NCBI RefSeq assembly: GCF_032452875.1
Contig: NW_026893692.1
Span: forward strand, 310,001 to 374,000
From: Bos javanicus
Taxonomy: Eukaryota; Chordata; Mammalia; Artiodactyla; Bovidae
DNA: 64,000 nucleotides
Direction of reading: 5' to 3'
The translations under genes and the position numbers were made by a program. The notes beneath the pieces were generated by a model. That model worked only from the letters and a program-made list of their open reading frames with translations. It was not told where the DNA came from and ran no database searches. Positions 25,742 to 38,643 of this stretch are shown in pieces. The first letter of the stretch is position 1; each line of letters opens with the position of its first letter.

Positions 25742-25963
25742 CTTTGCTATCATACACTGATCATGTGCCTCTGGAGGCAATAAACAAAGAGCTGAGTAGG
25801 CATGAATCAAACAGTCAGCAGGCAATAATCATGGAACTCAGGTGTGAGAAATCATGCTGCTCAGCTGGCAATAATCAAGCAGCTGAGCAGGCAGGAATCG
25901 TGCAGCTCAGCTGGCAATTGTCAAGCAGATCAGCAGACAGTAATCACGCAGCTCAGCAGGCCC
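25742..25963 (+). repeat. Class A short cassette 16 (stop-codon variant)
   Basis: Reads CATCTTTGCT where others read CATGTTTGCT, GGCATGAATC for GGCACGAATC, GAGAAATC for GAGGAATC, and CAGATCAGCAG for CAGATGAGCAG. The last change removes the TGA that closes the frame in every other intact A copy, so the frame runs to 76 codons here. A neutral single-base change explains it. Confidence 0.9.
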
Positions 25964-26855
25964 TGATCACGTGACTGAGCATGCACTGTTCACGTGGCTG
26001 ATCATGCACTGATCACGTGACTGATCATGCACTGATCACGTGGCTATCATGCACTGATCACGTGGCTGATCATGCACTGATCACGTAGCTACCATGCACT
26101 GATCACGTGACTGATCATGCACTGATCACGTAACTGATCATGCACTGATCACGTGGCTGATCATGCACTGATCACGTGGCTGATCATGCACTGATCACGT
26201 GACTGATCATGCACTGATCACGTGACTGATCATGCACTGATCACGTGGCTATCATGCACTGATCACGTGGCTGATCATACACTGATCACGTGCCTGATCA
26301 TGCACTGATCACGTGGCTGATCATGCACTGATCACGTGACTGATCATGCACTGATCACGTGTCTGATCATGCACTGATCACGTGGCTATCATGCACTGCT
26401 CACGTGGCTGATCATGCATGATCACGCAGCTACCATGTACTGGTCACATGACTGATCATGCACTGATCACGTGACTGATCATGCACTGATCACGTGGCTA
26501 TCATGCACTACTCACGTGGCTGATCATGCAATGATCATGTAGCTACCATGTACAGGTCACGTGAATGATCATACACCCATCAGGTGACTGATCATGCACT
26601 GATCACGTGGCTATCATGCACTGATCACGTGACTGATCATGCACTGATCACGTCTATATCATGCACTGATCACATGACTGCCCATGCACTGATCACGTGG
26701 ATGATCATACACTAATCATGTGACAGATCATGCACTGATCACGTGGCTGATCATGCACTGATACCGTGACTGAGCATGGACTGATCACATGACTATCATG
26801 TAGTGATCACGTGACTTAATGGCGCTGATCATGTGACTGATCATGCGCTGATCAT

Positions 26856-27077
26856 GTTTGCTATCATACACTGATCATGTGCCTCTGGAGGCAATAAACA
26901 AAGAGCTGAGTAGGCACGAATCAAACAGTCAGCAGGCAATAATCATGGAACTCAGGTGTGAGGAATCATGCTGCTCAGCTGGCAATAATCAAGCAGCTGA
27001 GCAGGCAGGAATCGTGCAGCTCAGCTGGCAATTGTCAAGCAGATGAGCAGACAGTAATCACGCAGCTCAGCAGGCCC
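26856..27077 (+). repeat. Class A short cassette 17
   Basis: Short form with the AATCGTGCAGCTC junction and the CCTGATCACG exit. First cassette of the second 6.29-kb copy. Its partner 20566 exits as CCAGATCACG, a one-base difference. Confidence 0.92.
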
Positions 27078-28578
27078 TGATCACGTGACTGAGCATGCAC
27101 TGTTCACGTGGCTGATCATACACTGATCACGTGATGATCATGCACTGATCACGTGGATATCATGCACTGATCACGTGGCTGATCATGCACTGATCACGTG
27201 ACTGATCATGCACTGATCACGTGGCTGATCATGCACTGATCACGTGGCTATCATGCACTGATCACGTGGCTGATCATGCACTGATCACGCAGCAATCATG
27301 CACTGATCACGTGACTGATCATGCACTGATCACGTGGCTATCATGCACTGATCACGTGGCTGATCATGCACTGATCACGTAGCTATCATGCACTGATCAC
27401 GTGACTGATCATGCACTGATCACGTAATTGATCATGCACTGATCACGTGGCTGATCATGCACTGATCACGTGGCTGATCATGCACTGATCACGTGACTGA
27501 TCATGCACTGATCACGTGACTGATCATGCACTGATCACGTGGCTATCATGCACTGATCACGTGGCTGATCATGCACTGATCACGTGACTGATCATGCACT
27601 GATCACGTGGCTGATCATGCACTGATCACGTGACTGATCATGCACTGATCACGTGACTGATCATGCACTGATCACGTGGCTATCATGCACTGATCACGTG
27701 GCTGATCATGCATGATCACGCAGCTATCATGCACTGATCACGTGACTGATCATGCACTGATCACGTGACTGATCATGCACTGATCACGTGGCTATCATGC
27801 ACTGATCACGTGGCTGATCATGCAATGATCACGTAGCTACCATGTACTGGTCACGTGACTGATCATGCACTGATCACGTGACTGATCATGCACTGATCAC
27901 GTGGCTATCATGCACTGATCACGTGACTGATCATGCACTGATCACGTCTATATCATGCACTGATCACGTGACTGATCATGCACTGATCACGTGGCTGATC
28001 ATGCACTGATCACGTGACTGATCATGCACTGATCACGTGGCTGATCATGCACTGATCACGTGACTGATCATGCACTGATCACGTGACTGATCATGCACTG
28101 ATCACGTGGCTATCATGCACTGATCACGTGGCTGATCATGCATGATCACGCAGCTACCATGTACTGGTCACATGACTGATCATGCACTGATCACGTGACT
28201 GATCATGCACTGATCACGTGGCTATCATGCACTACTCACGTGGCTGATCATGCAATGATCACGTAGCTACCATGTACAGGTCACGTGAATGATCATACAC
28301 CCATCAGGTGACTGATCATGCACTGATCACGTGGCTATCATGCACTGATCACGTGACTGATCATGCACTGATCACGTCTATATCATGCACTGATCACATG
28401 ACTGCCCATGCACTGATCACGTGCTGATCATACACTGATCACGTGACAGATCATGCACTGATCACGTGGCTGATCATGCACTGATACCGTGACTGAGCAT
28501 GGACTGATCACATGACTATCATGTAGTGATCACGTGACTTAATGGCACTGATCATGTGACTGATCATGCACTGATCAT

Positions 28579-28800
28579 GTTTGCTATCATACACTGATCA
28601 TGTGCCTCTGGAGGCAATAAACAAAGAGCTGAGTAGGCACGAATCAAACAGTCAGCAGGCAATAATCATGGAACACAGGTGTGAGGAATCATGCTGCTCA
28701 GCTGGCAATAATCAAGCAGCTGAGCAGGCAGGAATCGTGCAGCTCAGCTGGCAATTGTCAAGCAGATGAGCAGACAGTAATCACGCAGCTCAGCAGGCCC
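28579..28800 (+). repeat. Class A short cassette 18 (GAACACAGG variant)
   Basis: Carries GGAACACAGG like 11764, though its 6,288-bp partner 22291 does not. The upstream marker series is modified to GTGCTGATCATACACTGATC and ACTTAATGGCACTG. Confidence 0.91.
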
Positions 28801-29692
28801 TGATCACGTGACTGAGCATGCACTGTTCACGTGGCTGATCATGCACTGATCACGTGACTGATCATGCACTGATCACGTGGCTATCATGCACTGATCACGT
28901 GGCTGATCATGCACTGATCACGTAGCTACCATGCACTGATCACGTGACTGATCATGCACTGATCACGTAATGATCATGCACTGATCACGTGGCTGATCAT
29001 GCACTGATCACGTGGCTGATCATGCACTGATCACGTGACTGATCATGCACTGATCACGTGACTGATCATGCACTGATCACGTGGCTATCATGCACTGATC
29101 ACGTGGCTGATCATGCACTGATCACGTGACTGATCATGCACTGATCACGTGGCTGATCATGCACTGATCACGTGACTGATCATGCACTGATCACGTGACT
29201 GATCATGCACTGATCACGTGGCTATCATGCACTGCTCACGTGGCTGATCATGCCATGATCACGCAGCTACCATGTACTGGTCACATGACTGATCATGCAC
29301 TGATCACGTGACTGATCATGCACTGATCACGTGGCTATCATGCACTACTCACGTGGCTGATCATGCAATGATCATGTAGCTACCATGTACAGGTCACGTG
29401 AATGATCATACACCCATCAGGTGACTGATCATGCACTGATCACGTGGCTATCATGCACTGATCACGTGACTGATCATGCACTGATCACGTCTATATCATG
29501 CACTGATCACATGACTGCCCATGCACTGATCACGTGGATGATCATACACTAATCATGTGACAGATCATGCACTGATCACGTGGCTGATCATGCACTGATA
29601 CCGTGACTGAGCATGGACTGATCACATGACTATCATGTAGTGATCACGTGACTTAATGGCGCTGATCATGTGACTGATCATGCGCTGATCAT

Positions 29693-29914
29693 GTTTGCTA
29701 TCATACACTGATCATGTGCCTCTGGAGGCAATAAACAAAGAGCTGAGTAGGCACGAATCAAACAGTCAGCAGGCAATAATCATGGAACTCAGGTGTGAGG
29801 AATCATGCTGCTCAGCTGGCAATAATCAAGCAGCTGAGCAGGCAGGAATCATGCAGCTCAGCTGGCAATTGTCAAGCAGATGAGCAGACAGTAATCACGC
29901 AGCTCAGCAGGCCC
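29693..29914 (+). repeat. Class A short cassette 19 (ATCATGCAG variant)
   Basis: Shares the GAATCATGCAGCTC variant with 23406 at 6,287 bp. It begins a canonical A-B unit. Confidence 0.92.
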
Positions 29915-30762
29915 AGATCACGTGACTGAGCATGCACTGATCACGTGGCTGATCATGCACTGATCACGTGCTGATCATGCACTGATCACGTGGATATCAT
30001 GCACTGATCACGTGGCTGATCATGCACTGATCACGTGGCTGATCATGCACTGATCACGTGTCTGACCATGCACTGATCACGTGGCTGATCATACACTGCT
30101 CACGTAACTGATCATGCACTGATCACGTGGCTATCATGCACTGATCACGTGGCTGAACATGCACTGTTCACGTGGCTGATCACACACTGTCACGTGACAT
30201 ATCATGCACTGATCACGTGGCACTCATGCACTGATCACGTGGCTGATCATACTCTGATCACGTAACTCATCATGCACACATCACGTGGCTATCATGCACT
30301 GCTCACGTGGCTCGTCATGGAATGATCACGTAGCTACCATATACTGGTCACGTGACTGATCATGCACTGATCACGTAAATGATCATGCACTGTTCACGTG
30401 ACTGATCATGTACTGATCACGTGACTGATCATGCACTGATCACGTGGCTGATCATGCACTGATCACGTGGCTGATCATGCACTGATCACGTGGCTGATCA
30501 TGCACTGATCACGTGGCTGATCATGCACTGATCACGTGGCTATCATGCACTGATCACGTGGCTGATCACACACTGATCACGTGACTGATCATGCACTGAT
30601 CACGTGACTGATCATGCACTGATCACGTGGCTGATCATGCACTGATCACGTGGCTATCATGCACTGATCACGTGACTGATCATGCACTGATCACATACTG
30701 ATCATGCACTGATCACGTGGCTTATCATGCACTGATCATGTGACTGATCATGTGCTGATCAT

Positions 30763-31025
30763 GTTTGGTGTCATACACTGATCATGTGCCTCTGGAGGCA
30801 ATGAACAAAGAGCTGAGTAGGCAGGAATCAGTCAGCAGGCTATAATCATGGAACTCAGCTCTGAGAAATCATGCTGCTCAGCTGGCAATAATCAAGTAGA
30901 TGAGCAGGCAGGAATTACGCAGCACAGGTGGCAATTGTCAAGCAGATGACAGGCAGGAATCGTGCAGCTCAGCTGGCAATTGTCAAGCAGATGAGCAGAC
31001 AGTAATCACGCAGCTCAGCAGGCCC
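30763..31025 (+). repeat. Class B cassette 3
   Basis: B copy with CAAGTAGATGAG, a sub-variant shared with 32758 and 53601. The next A cassette is 1,267 bp away. Confidence 0.92.
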
Positions 31026-32029
31026 TGATCACGTGACTGAGCATGCACTGTTCACGTGGCTGATCATACACTGATCACGTGACTGATCATGCACTGATCA
31101 TGTGACTGATCATGCACTGATCACGTGGCTATCATGCACTGATCACGTGGCTGATCATGCACTGATCACAGGACTGATCATGCACTGATCACGGGCTATC
31201 ATGCACTGACACATGACTGATCATGCACTGATCACGTGGCTGATCATGCACTGATCACGTGACTGATCATGCACTGATCACGTGACTGATCATGCACTGA
31301 TCACGTGGCTGATCATGCACTGATCACGTGGCTATCATGCACTGATCACGTGGCTGATCATGCAATGATCACGTAGCTACCATGCACTGATCACGTGACT
31401 GATCATGCACTGATCACGTAATTGATCATGCACTGATCACGTGGCTGATCATGCACTGATCACGTGACTGATCATGCACTGATCACGTGACTGATCATGC
31501 ACTGATCACGTGACTGATCATGCACTGATCACGTGGCTATCATGCACTGATCACGTGGCTGATCATGCACTGATCACGTGGCTGATCATGCATGATCACG
31601 CAGCTACCATGTACTGGTCACATGACTGATCATGCACTGATCACGTGACTGATCATGCACTGATCACGTGGCTATCATGCACTACTCACGTGGCTGATCA
31701 TGCAATGATCATGTAGCTACCATGTACAGGTCACGTGAATGATCATACACCCATCAGGTGACTGATCATGCACTGATCACGTGGCTATCATGCACTGATC
31801 ACGAGACTGATCATGCACTGATCACGTCTATATCATGCACTGATCACATGACTGCCCATGCACTGATCACGTGGATGATCATACACTGATCATGTGACAG
31901 ATCATGCACTGATCACGTGGCTGATCATGCACTGATACCGTGACTGAGCATGGACTGATCACATGACTATCATGTAGTGATCACGTGACTTAATGGCACT
32001 GATCATGTGACTGATCATGCGCTGATCAT

Positions 32030-32251
32030 GTTTGCTATCATACACTGATCATGTGCCTCTGGAGGCAATAAACAAAGAGCTGAGTAGGCACGAATCAAAC
32101 AGTCAGCAGGCAATAATCATGGAACTCAGGTGTGAGGAATCATGCTGCTCAGCTGGCAATAATCAAGCAGCTGAGCAGGCAGGAATGACGCAGCACAGCT
32201 GGCAATTGTCAAGCAGATGAGCAGACAGTAATCACGCAGCTCAGCAGGCCC
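32030..32251 (+). repeat. Class A short cassette 20 (GACGCAGCAC subtype)
   Basis: Different short subtype: GGAATGACGCAGCACAGC runs directly into GATGAGCAGACAG. It keeps the first doublet and lacks the second. The deletion again removes two monomers but at another junction from 8371. The same subtype occurs at 40808, 43118, 52555 and 61988, and with one more change at 40149. Confidence 0.92.
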
Positions 32252-32757
32252 TGATCACGTGACTGAGCATGCACTGTTCACGTGGCTGATCATACACTGA
32301 TCACGTGATGATCATGCACTGATCACTTGGATATCATGCACTGATCACGTGGCTGATCATACACTGTTCACGTGTCTGACCATGCACTGATCACGTGGCT
32401 GATCATACACTGCTCACGTAACTGATCATGCACTGATCACGTGGCTATCATGCACTGATCACGTGGCTGATCATGCACTGTTCACGTGGCTGATCACACA
32501 CTGTCACGTGACATATCATGCACTGATCACGTGGCACTCATGCACTGATCACGTGGCTGATCATACACTGATCACGTGACTGATCATGCACTGATCACGT
32601 GGCTATCATGCACTGATCACGTGGCTGATCATGCAATGATCACGTAGCTACCATGTACTGGTCACGTGACTGATCATGCACTGATCACGTAATTGATCAT
32701 GCACTGATCACGTGGCTTATCATGCACTGATCATGTGACTGATCATGCACTGATCAT

Positions 32758-33020
32758 GTTTGGTGTCATACACTGATCATGTGCCTCTGGAGGCAATGAA
32801 CAAAGAGCTGAGTAGGCAGGAATCAGTCAGCAGGCTATAATCATGGAACTCAGCTCTGAGAAATCATGCTGCTCAGCTGGCAATAATCAAGTAGATGAGC
32901 AGGCAGGAATTACGCAGCACAGGTGGCAATTGTCAAGCAGATGACAGGCAGGAATCGTGCAGCTCAGCTGGCAATTGTCAAGCAGATGAGCAGACAGTAA
33001 TCACGCAGCTCAGCAGGCCC
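32758..33020 (+). repeat. Class B cassette 4
   Basis: B copy with CAAGTAGATGAG. It follows the preceding A after only 728 bp. The intervening array jumps from post-A markers (GCACTCATGC near 32533) to clean monomers and a GTAGCTACC marker, indicating a deletion in the A-to-B array. Confidence 0.91.
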
Positions 33021-34001
33021 TGATCACGTGACTGAGCATGCACTGTTCACGTGGCTGATCACACACTGATCACGTGACTGATCATGCACTGATCACGTGA
33101 CTGATCATGCACTGATCACGTGGCTATCATGCACTGATCACGTGGCTGATCATGCACTGATCACGGACTGATCATGCACTGATCACGGGCTATCATGCAC
33201 TGACACATGACTGATCATGCACTGATCACGTGGCTGATCATGCACTGATCACGTGACTGATCATGCACTGATCACGTGGCTGATCATGCACTGATCACGT
33301 GGCTATCATGCACTGATCACGTGGCTGATCATGCAATGATCACGAAGCTACCATGCACTGATCACGTGACTGATCATGCACTGATCACGTAATTGATCAT
33401 GCACTGATCACGTGGCTGATCATGCACTGATCACGTGACTGATCATGCACTGATCACGTGACTGATCATGCACTGATCACGTGACTGATCATGCACTGAT
33501 CACGTGGCTATCATGCACTGATCACGTGGCTGATCATGCACTGATCACGTGGCTGATCATGCATGATGATCACAGCTACCATGTACTGGTCACATGACTG
33601 ATCATGCACTGATCACGTGACTGATCATGCACTGATCACGTGGCTATCATGCACTACTCACGTGGCTGATCATGCAATGATCATGTAGCTACCATGTACA
33701 GGTCACGTGAATGATCATACACCCATCAGGTGACTGATCATGCACTGATCACGTGGCTATCATGCACTGATCACGAGACTGATCATGCACTGATCACGTC
33801 TATATCATGCACTGATCACATGACTGCCCATGCACTGATCACGTGGATGATCATACACTAATCATGTGACAGATCATGCACTGATCACGTGGCTGATCAT
33901 GCACTGATACCGTGACTGAGCATGGACTGATCACATGACTATCATGTAGTGATCACGTGACTTAATGGCGCTGATCATGTGACTGATCATGCGCTGATCA
34001 T
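33021..34001 (+). repeat. B-to-A monomer array (981 bp)
   Basis: Carries the CGGACTG / CGGGCTATC / GACACATG group near 33164-33210. It is about one 23-bp monomer shorter than the usual 1,002-1,004 bp. A local rearrangement reads GCATGATGATCACAGCTACC near 33560, where others read GCATGATCACGCAGCTACC. No other content. Confidence 0.88.
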
Positions 34002-34268
34002 GTTTGCTATCATACACTGATCATGTGCCTCTGGAGGCAATAAACAAAGAGCTGAGTAGGCACGAATCAAACAGTCAGCAGGCAATAATCATGGAACTCA
34101 GCTGTGAGGAATCATGCTGCTCAGCTGGCAATAATCAAGCAGCTGAGCAGGCAGGAATTACGCAGCACAGCTGGCAATTGTCAAGCAGATGACAGGCAGG
34201 AATCGTGCAGCTCAGCTGGCAATTGTCAAGCAGATGAGCAGACAGTAATCACGCAGCTCAGCAGGCCC
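34002..34268 (+). repeat. Class A long cassette 21 (CAGCTG variant)
   Basis: Long form with CTCAGCTGTGAG. It opens a run of three long A cassettes (34002, 35793, 38377), all followed by the GATCACTGGCTATC doublet about 300 bp downstream. Confidence 0.92.
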
Positions 34269-35792
34269 TGATCACGTGACTGAGCATGCACTGTTCACGT
34301 GGCTGATCATACACTGATCACGTGACTGATCATGCACTGATCACGTGGCTATCATGCACTGATCACGTGGCTGATCATACACTGTTCACGTGTCTGACCA
34401 TGCACTGATCACGTGGCTGATCATACACTGCTCACGTAACTGATCATGCACTGATCACGTGGCTGATCATGCACTGATCACGTGGCTGATCATGCACTGT
34501 TCACGTGGCTGATCATGCACTGATCACGTGACTGATCATGCACTGATCACTGGCTATCATGCACTGATCACTGGCTATCATGCACTGATCACGTGGCTGA
34601 TCATGCACTGATCACGTGACTGATCATGCACTGATCACGTCTATATCATGCACTGATCACGTGACTGATCATGCACTGATCACGTGGATGATCATGCACT
34701 GATCACGTGACTGATCATGCACTGATCACGTGGCTATCATGCACTGCTCACGTGGCTGATCATGCAATGATCACGTAGCTACCATGTACTGGTCACGTGA
34801 CTATCATGCACTGATCACGTAATTGATCATGCACTGATCACGTGACTGATCATGCACTGATCACGTGACTGATCATGCACTGATCACGTGACTATCATGC
34901 ACTGATCACGTGGCTGATCATGCACTGATCACGTGGCTGATCATGCACTGATCACGTGGCTGATCATGCACTGATCACGTGACTGATCATGCACTGATCA
35001 CGTGGCTATCATGCACTGATCACGTGGCTGATCATGCACTGATCACGTGGCTGATCACACACTGATCACGTGACTGATCATGCACTGATCACGTGGCATC
35101 ATGCACTGATCACGTGGCTGATCATGCACTGATCACGTAACTGATCATGCACTGATCACGTGGCTATCATGCACTGATCACGTGGCTGTCATGCACTGAT
35201 CACGTGGCTACATATACTGATCACGTGACTGATCATGCACTGATCACGTGGCTGATCATGCACTGATCACGTGACTGATCATGCACTGATCACGTGACTG
35301 ATCATGCACTGATCACGTGGCTATCATGCACTGATCACGTGGCTGATCATGCACTGATCACGTGCCTGATCATGCACTGATCACATGACTGATCATGCAC
35401 TGATCACGTGACTGATCATGCACTGATCACGTGGCTATCATGCACTACTCACGTGGCTGATCATGCAATGATCATGTAGCTACCATGTACAGGTCACGTG
35501 AATGATCATACACCCATCAGGTGACTGATCATGCACTGATCACGTGGCTATCATGCACTGATCACGAGACTGATCATGCACTGATCACGTCTATATCATG
35601 CACTGATCACATGACTGCCCATGCACTGATCACGTGGATGATCATACACTAATCATGTGACAGATCATGCACTGATCACGTGGCTGATCATGCACTGATA
35701 CCGTGACTGAGCATGGACTGATCACATGACTATCATGTAGTGATCACGTGACTTAATGGCGCTGATCATGTGACTGATCATGCGCTGATCAT
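34269..35792 (+). repeat. Monomer array after long A (1.5 kb)
   Basis: Has the CACTGGCTATC doublet near 34550-34575 and a GTCTATATC marker near 34640, then about 700 bp of clean monomers, then the pre-A series from about 35450. It includes GACTATC 22-mers near 34800 and 34890; these are rare, since the 22-bp form is almost always GGCTATC. Confidence 0.88.
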
Positions 35793-36059
35793 GTTTGCTA
35801 TCATACACTGATCATGTGCCTCTGGAGGCAATAAACAAAGAGCTGAGTAGGCACGAATCAAACAGTCAGCAGGCAATAATCATGGAACTCAGGTGTGAGG
35901 AATCATGCTGCTCAGCTGGCAATAATCAAGCAGCTGAGCAGGCAGGAATTACGCAGCACAGCTGGCAATTGTCAAGCAGATGACAGGCAGGAATCGTGCA
36001 GCTCAGCTGGCAATTGTCAAGCAGATGAGCAGACAGTAATCACGCAGCTCAGCAGGCCC
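35793..36059 (+). repeat. Class A long cassette 22
   Basis: Long form with CTCAGGTGTGAG and the CCAGATCACG exit. The next B cassette is 1,318 bp downstream, the longest A-to-B distance here. Confidence 0.92.
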
Positions 36060-37110
36060 AGATCACGTGACTGAGCATGCACTGTTCACGTGGCTGATCA
36101 TACACTGATCACGTGACTGATCATGCACTGATCACGTGGCTATCATGCACTGATCACGTGGCTGATCATACACTGTTCACGTGTCTGACCATGCACTGAT
36201 CACGTGGCTGATCATACACTGCTCACGTAACTGATCATGCACTGATCACGTGGCTGATCATGCACTGATCACGTGGCTGATCATGCACTGATCACGTGGC
36301 TGATCATGCACTGATCACGTGACTGATCATGCACTGATCACTGGCTATCATGCACTGATCACTGGCTATCATGCACTGATCACGTGGCTGATCATGCACT
36401 GATCACGTGACTGATCATGCACTGATCACGTGATATCATGCACTGATCACGTGACTGATCATGCACTGATCACGTGGATGATCATGCACTGATCACGTGA
36501 CTGATCATGCACTGATCACGTGGCTATCATGCACTGATCACGTGGCTGATCATGCAATGATCACGTAGCTACCATGTACTGGTCACGTGACTGATCATGC
36601 ACTGATCACGTAATTGATCATGCACTGATCACGTGACTGATCATGCACTGATCACGTGACTGATCATGCACTGATCACGTGACTGATCATGCACTGATCA
36701 CGTGGCTATCATGCACTGATCACGTGGCTGATCATGCACTGATCACGTAGCTACCATGCACTGATCACGTGACTGATCATGCACTGATCACGTGATTGAT
36801 CATGCACTGATCACGTGGCTGATCATGCACTGATCACGTGGCTGATCATGCACTGATCACGTGGCTATCATGCACTGATCACGTGGATATCATGCACTGA
36901 TCACGTGGCTGATCATGCACTGATCACGTGACTGATCATGCACTGATCACGTGACTGATCATGCACTGATCACGTGGCTGATCATGCACTGATCACACAG
37001 CTACCATGCACTGATCACGTGACTGATCATGCACTGATCACATGACTGATCATGCACTGATCACGTGGCTTATCATGCACTGATCATGTGACTGATCATG
37101 CACTGATCAT
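36060..37110 (+). repeat. A-to-B monomer array (1,051 bp)
   Basis: CACTGGCTATC doublet near 36340-36365, then clean monomers, GTAATTG and GATTGATC markers, a CACACAGCTACC marker near 36998, and the pre-B marker GTGGCTTATC near 37068. It combines the left part typical of long-A arrays with the right part typical of pre-B arrays. Confidence 0.87.
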
Positions 37111-37373
37111 GTTTGGTATCATACACTGATCATGTGCCTCTGGAGGCAATGAACAAAGAGCTGAGTAGGCAGGAATCAGTCAGCAGGCAATAATCATGGA
37201 ACTCAGCTGTGAGAAATCATGCTGCTCAGCTGGCAATAATCAAGCAGCTGAGCAGGCAGGAATTACGCAGCACAGCTGGCAATTGTCAAGCAGATGACAG
37301 GCAGGAATCGTGCAGCTCAGCTGGCAATTGTCAAGCAGATGAGCAGACAGTAATCACGCAGCTCAGCAGGCCC
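37111..37373 (+). repeat. Class B cassette 5 (A/B hybrid)
   Basis: It has the B-type GCAATGAAC, the 4-bp shortened GAATCAGTCAGCAGG and GAGAAATC. It also has A-type GGCAATAATC, CAGCTGTGAG, CAAGCAGCTGAG and GCACAGCTGGC, and it starts GTTTGGTATC. This mixture looks like gene conversion or recombination between A and B cassettes. Confidence 0.9.
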
Positions 37374-38376
37374 TGATCACGTGACTGAGCATGCACTGTT
37401 CACGTGGCTGATCACACACTGATCACGTGACTGATCATGCACTGATCACGTGACTGATCATGCACTGATCACGTGGCTATCATGCACTGATCACGTGGCT
37501 GATCATGCACTGATCACAGGACTGATCATGCACTGATCACGGGCTATCATGCACTGACACATGACTGACATGCACTGATCACGTGGCTGATCATGCACTG
37601 ATCACGTGACTGATCATGCACTGATCACGTGACTGATCATGCACTGATCACGTGGCTGATCATGCACTGATCACGTGGCTATCATGCACTGATCACGTGG
37701 CTGATCATGCAATGATCACGAAGCTACCATGTACTGGTCACGTGACTGATCATGCACTGATCACGTAATTGATCATGCACTGATCACGTGGCTGATCATG
37801 CACTGATCACGTGACTGATCATGCACTGATCACGTGACTGATCATGCACTGATCACGTGACTGATCATGCACTGATCACGTGGCTATCATGCACTGATCA
37901 CGTGGCTGATCATGCACTGATCACGTGGCTGATCATGCATGATCACGCAGCTACCATGTACTGGTCACATGACTGATCATGCACTGATCACGTGACTGAT
38001 CATGCACTGATCACGTGGCTATCATGCACTACTCACGTGGCTGATCATGCAATGATCATGTAGCTACCATGTACAGGTCACGTGAATGATCATACACCCA
38101 TCAGGTGACTGATCATGCACTGATCACGTGGCTATCATGCACTGATCACGAGACTGATCATGCACTGATCACGTCTATATCATGCACTGATCACATGACT
38201 GCCCATGCACTGATCACGTGGATGATCATACACTAATCATGTGACAGATCATGCACTGATCACGTGGCTGATCATGCACTGATACCGTGACTGAGCATGG
38301 ACTGATCACATGACTATCATGTAGTGATCACGTGACTTAATGGCGCTGATCATGTGACTGATCATGCGCTGATCAT

Positions 38377-38643
38377 GTTTGCTATCATACACTGATCATG
38401 TGCCTCTGGAGGCAATAAACAAAGAGCTGAGTAGGCACGAATCAAACAGTCAGCAGGCAATAATCATGGAACTCAGGTGTGAGGAATCATGCTGCTCAGC
38501 TGGCAATAATCAAGCAGCTGAGCAGGCAGGAATTACGCAGCACAGCTGGCAATTGTCAAGCAGATGACAGGCAGGAATCGTGCAGCTCAGCTGGCAATTG
38601 TCAAGCAGATGAGCAGACAGTAATCACGCAGCTCAGCAGGCCC
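38377..38643 (+). repeat. Class A long cassette 23
   Basis: Long form with CTCAGGTGTGAG and the CCTGATCACG exit. It follows the hybrid B copy by the standard 1,266 bp. Confidence 0.92.

Larger units (their letters stand above)
20566..26855 (+). repeat. 6.29-kb macro-repeat, copy 1
   Basis: Cassette order A, A, A, B, A with spacings 1,725, 1,115, 1,071 and 1,265 bp, then 1,114 bp to the next copy. The same order follows from 26856 at an offset of 6,286-6,290 bp. The cassettes at 23406 and 29693 share the private variant GAATCATGCAGCTCAGC, seen nowhere else in class A. Confidence 0.9.
29693..32029 (+). repeat. Canonical A-B unit (2,337 bp)
   Basis: Short A, 848-bp array, B, 1,004-bp array. 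It differs from the matching unit at 23406-25741 by a single base in total length, which shows how closely spacing is kept across a 6.29-kb duplication. Confidence 0.9.
26856..33145 (+). repeat. 6.29-kb macro-repeat, copy 2
   Basis: Cassettes at 26856, 28579, 29693, 30763 (B) and 32030 match 20566, 22291, 23406, 24477 (B) and 25742. Phase ends after 32030: an extra B cassette appears at 32758, only 728 bp further on, where copy 1 has an A cassette after 1,114 bp. The right boundary is therefore approximate. Confidence 0.86.

Noticed and set aside
25744..25974. A longer 76-codon version of the same frame
   Set aside because: It is caused by a single TGA-to-TCA change; the added codons read into the normal cassette end and monomer.
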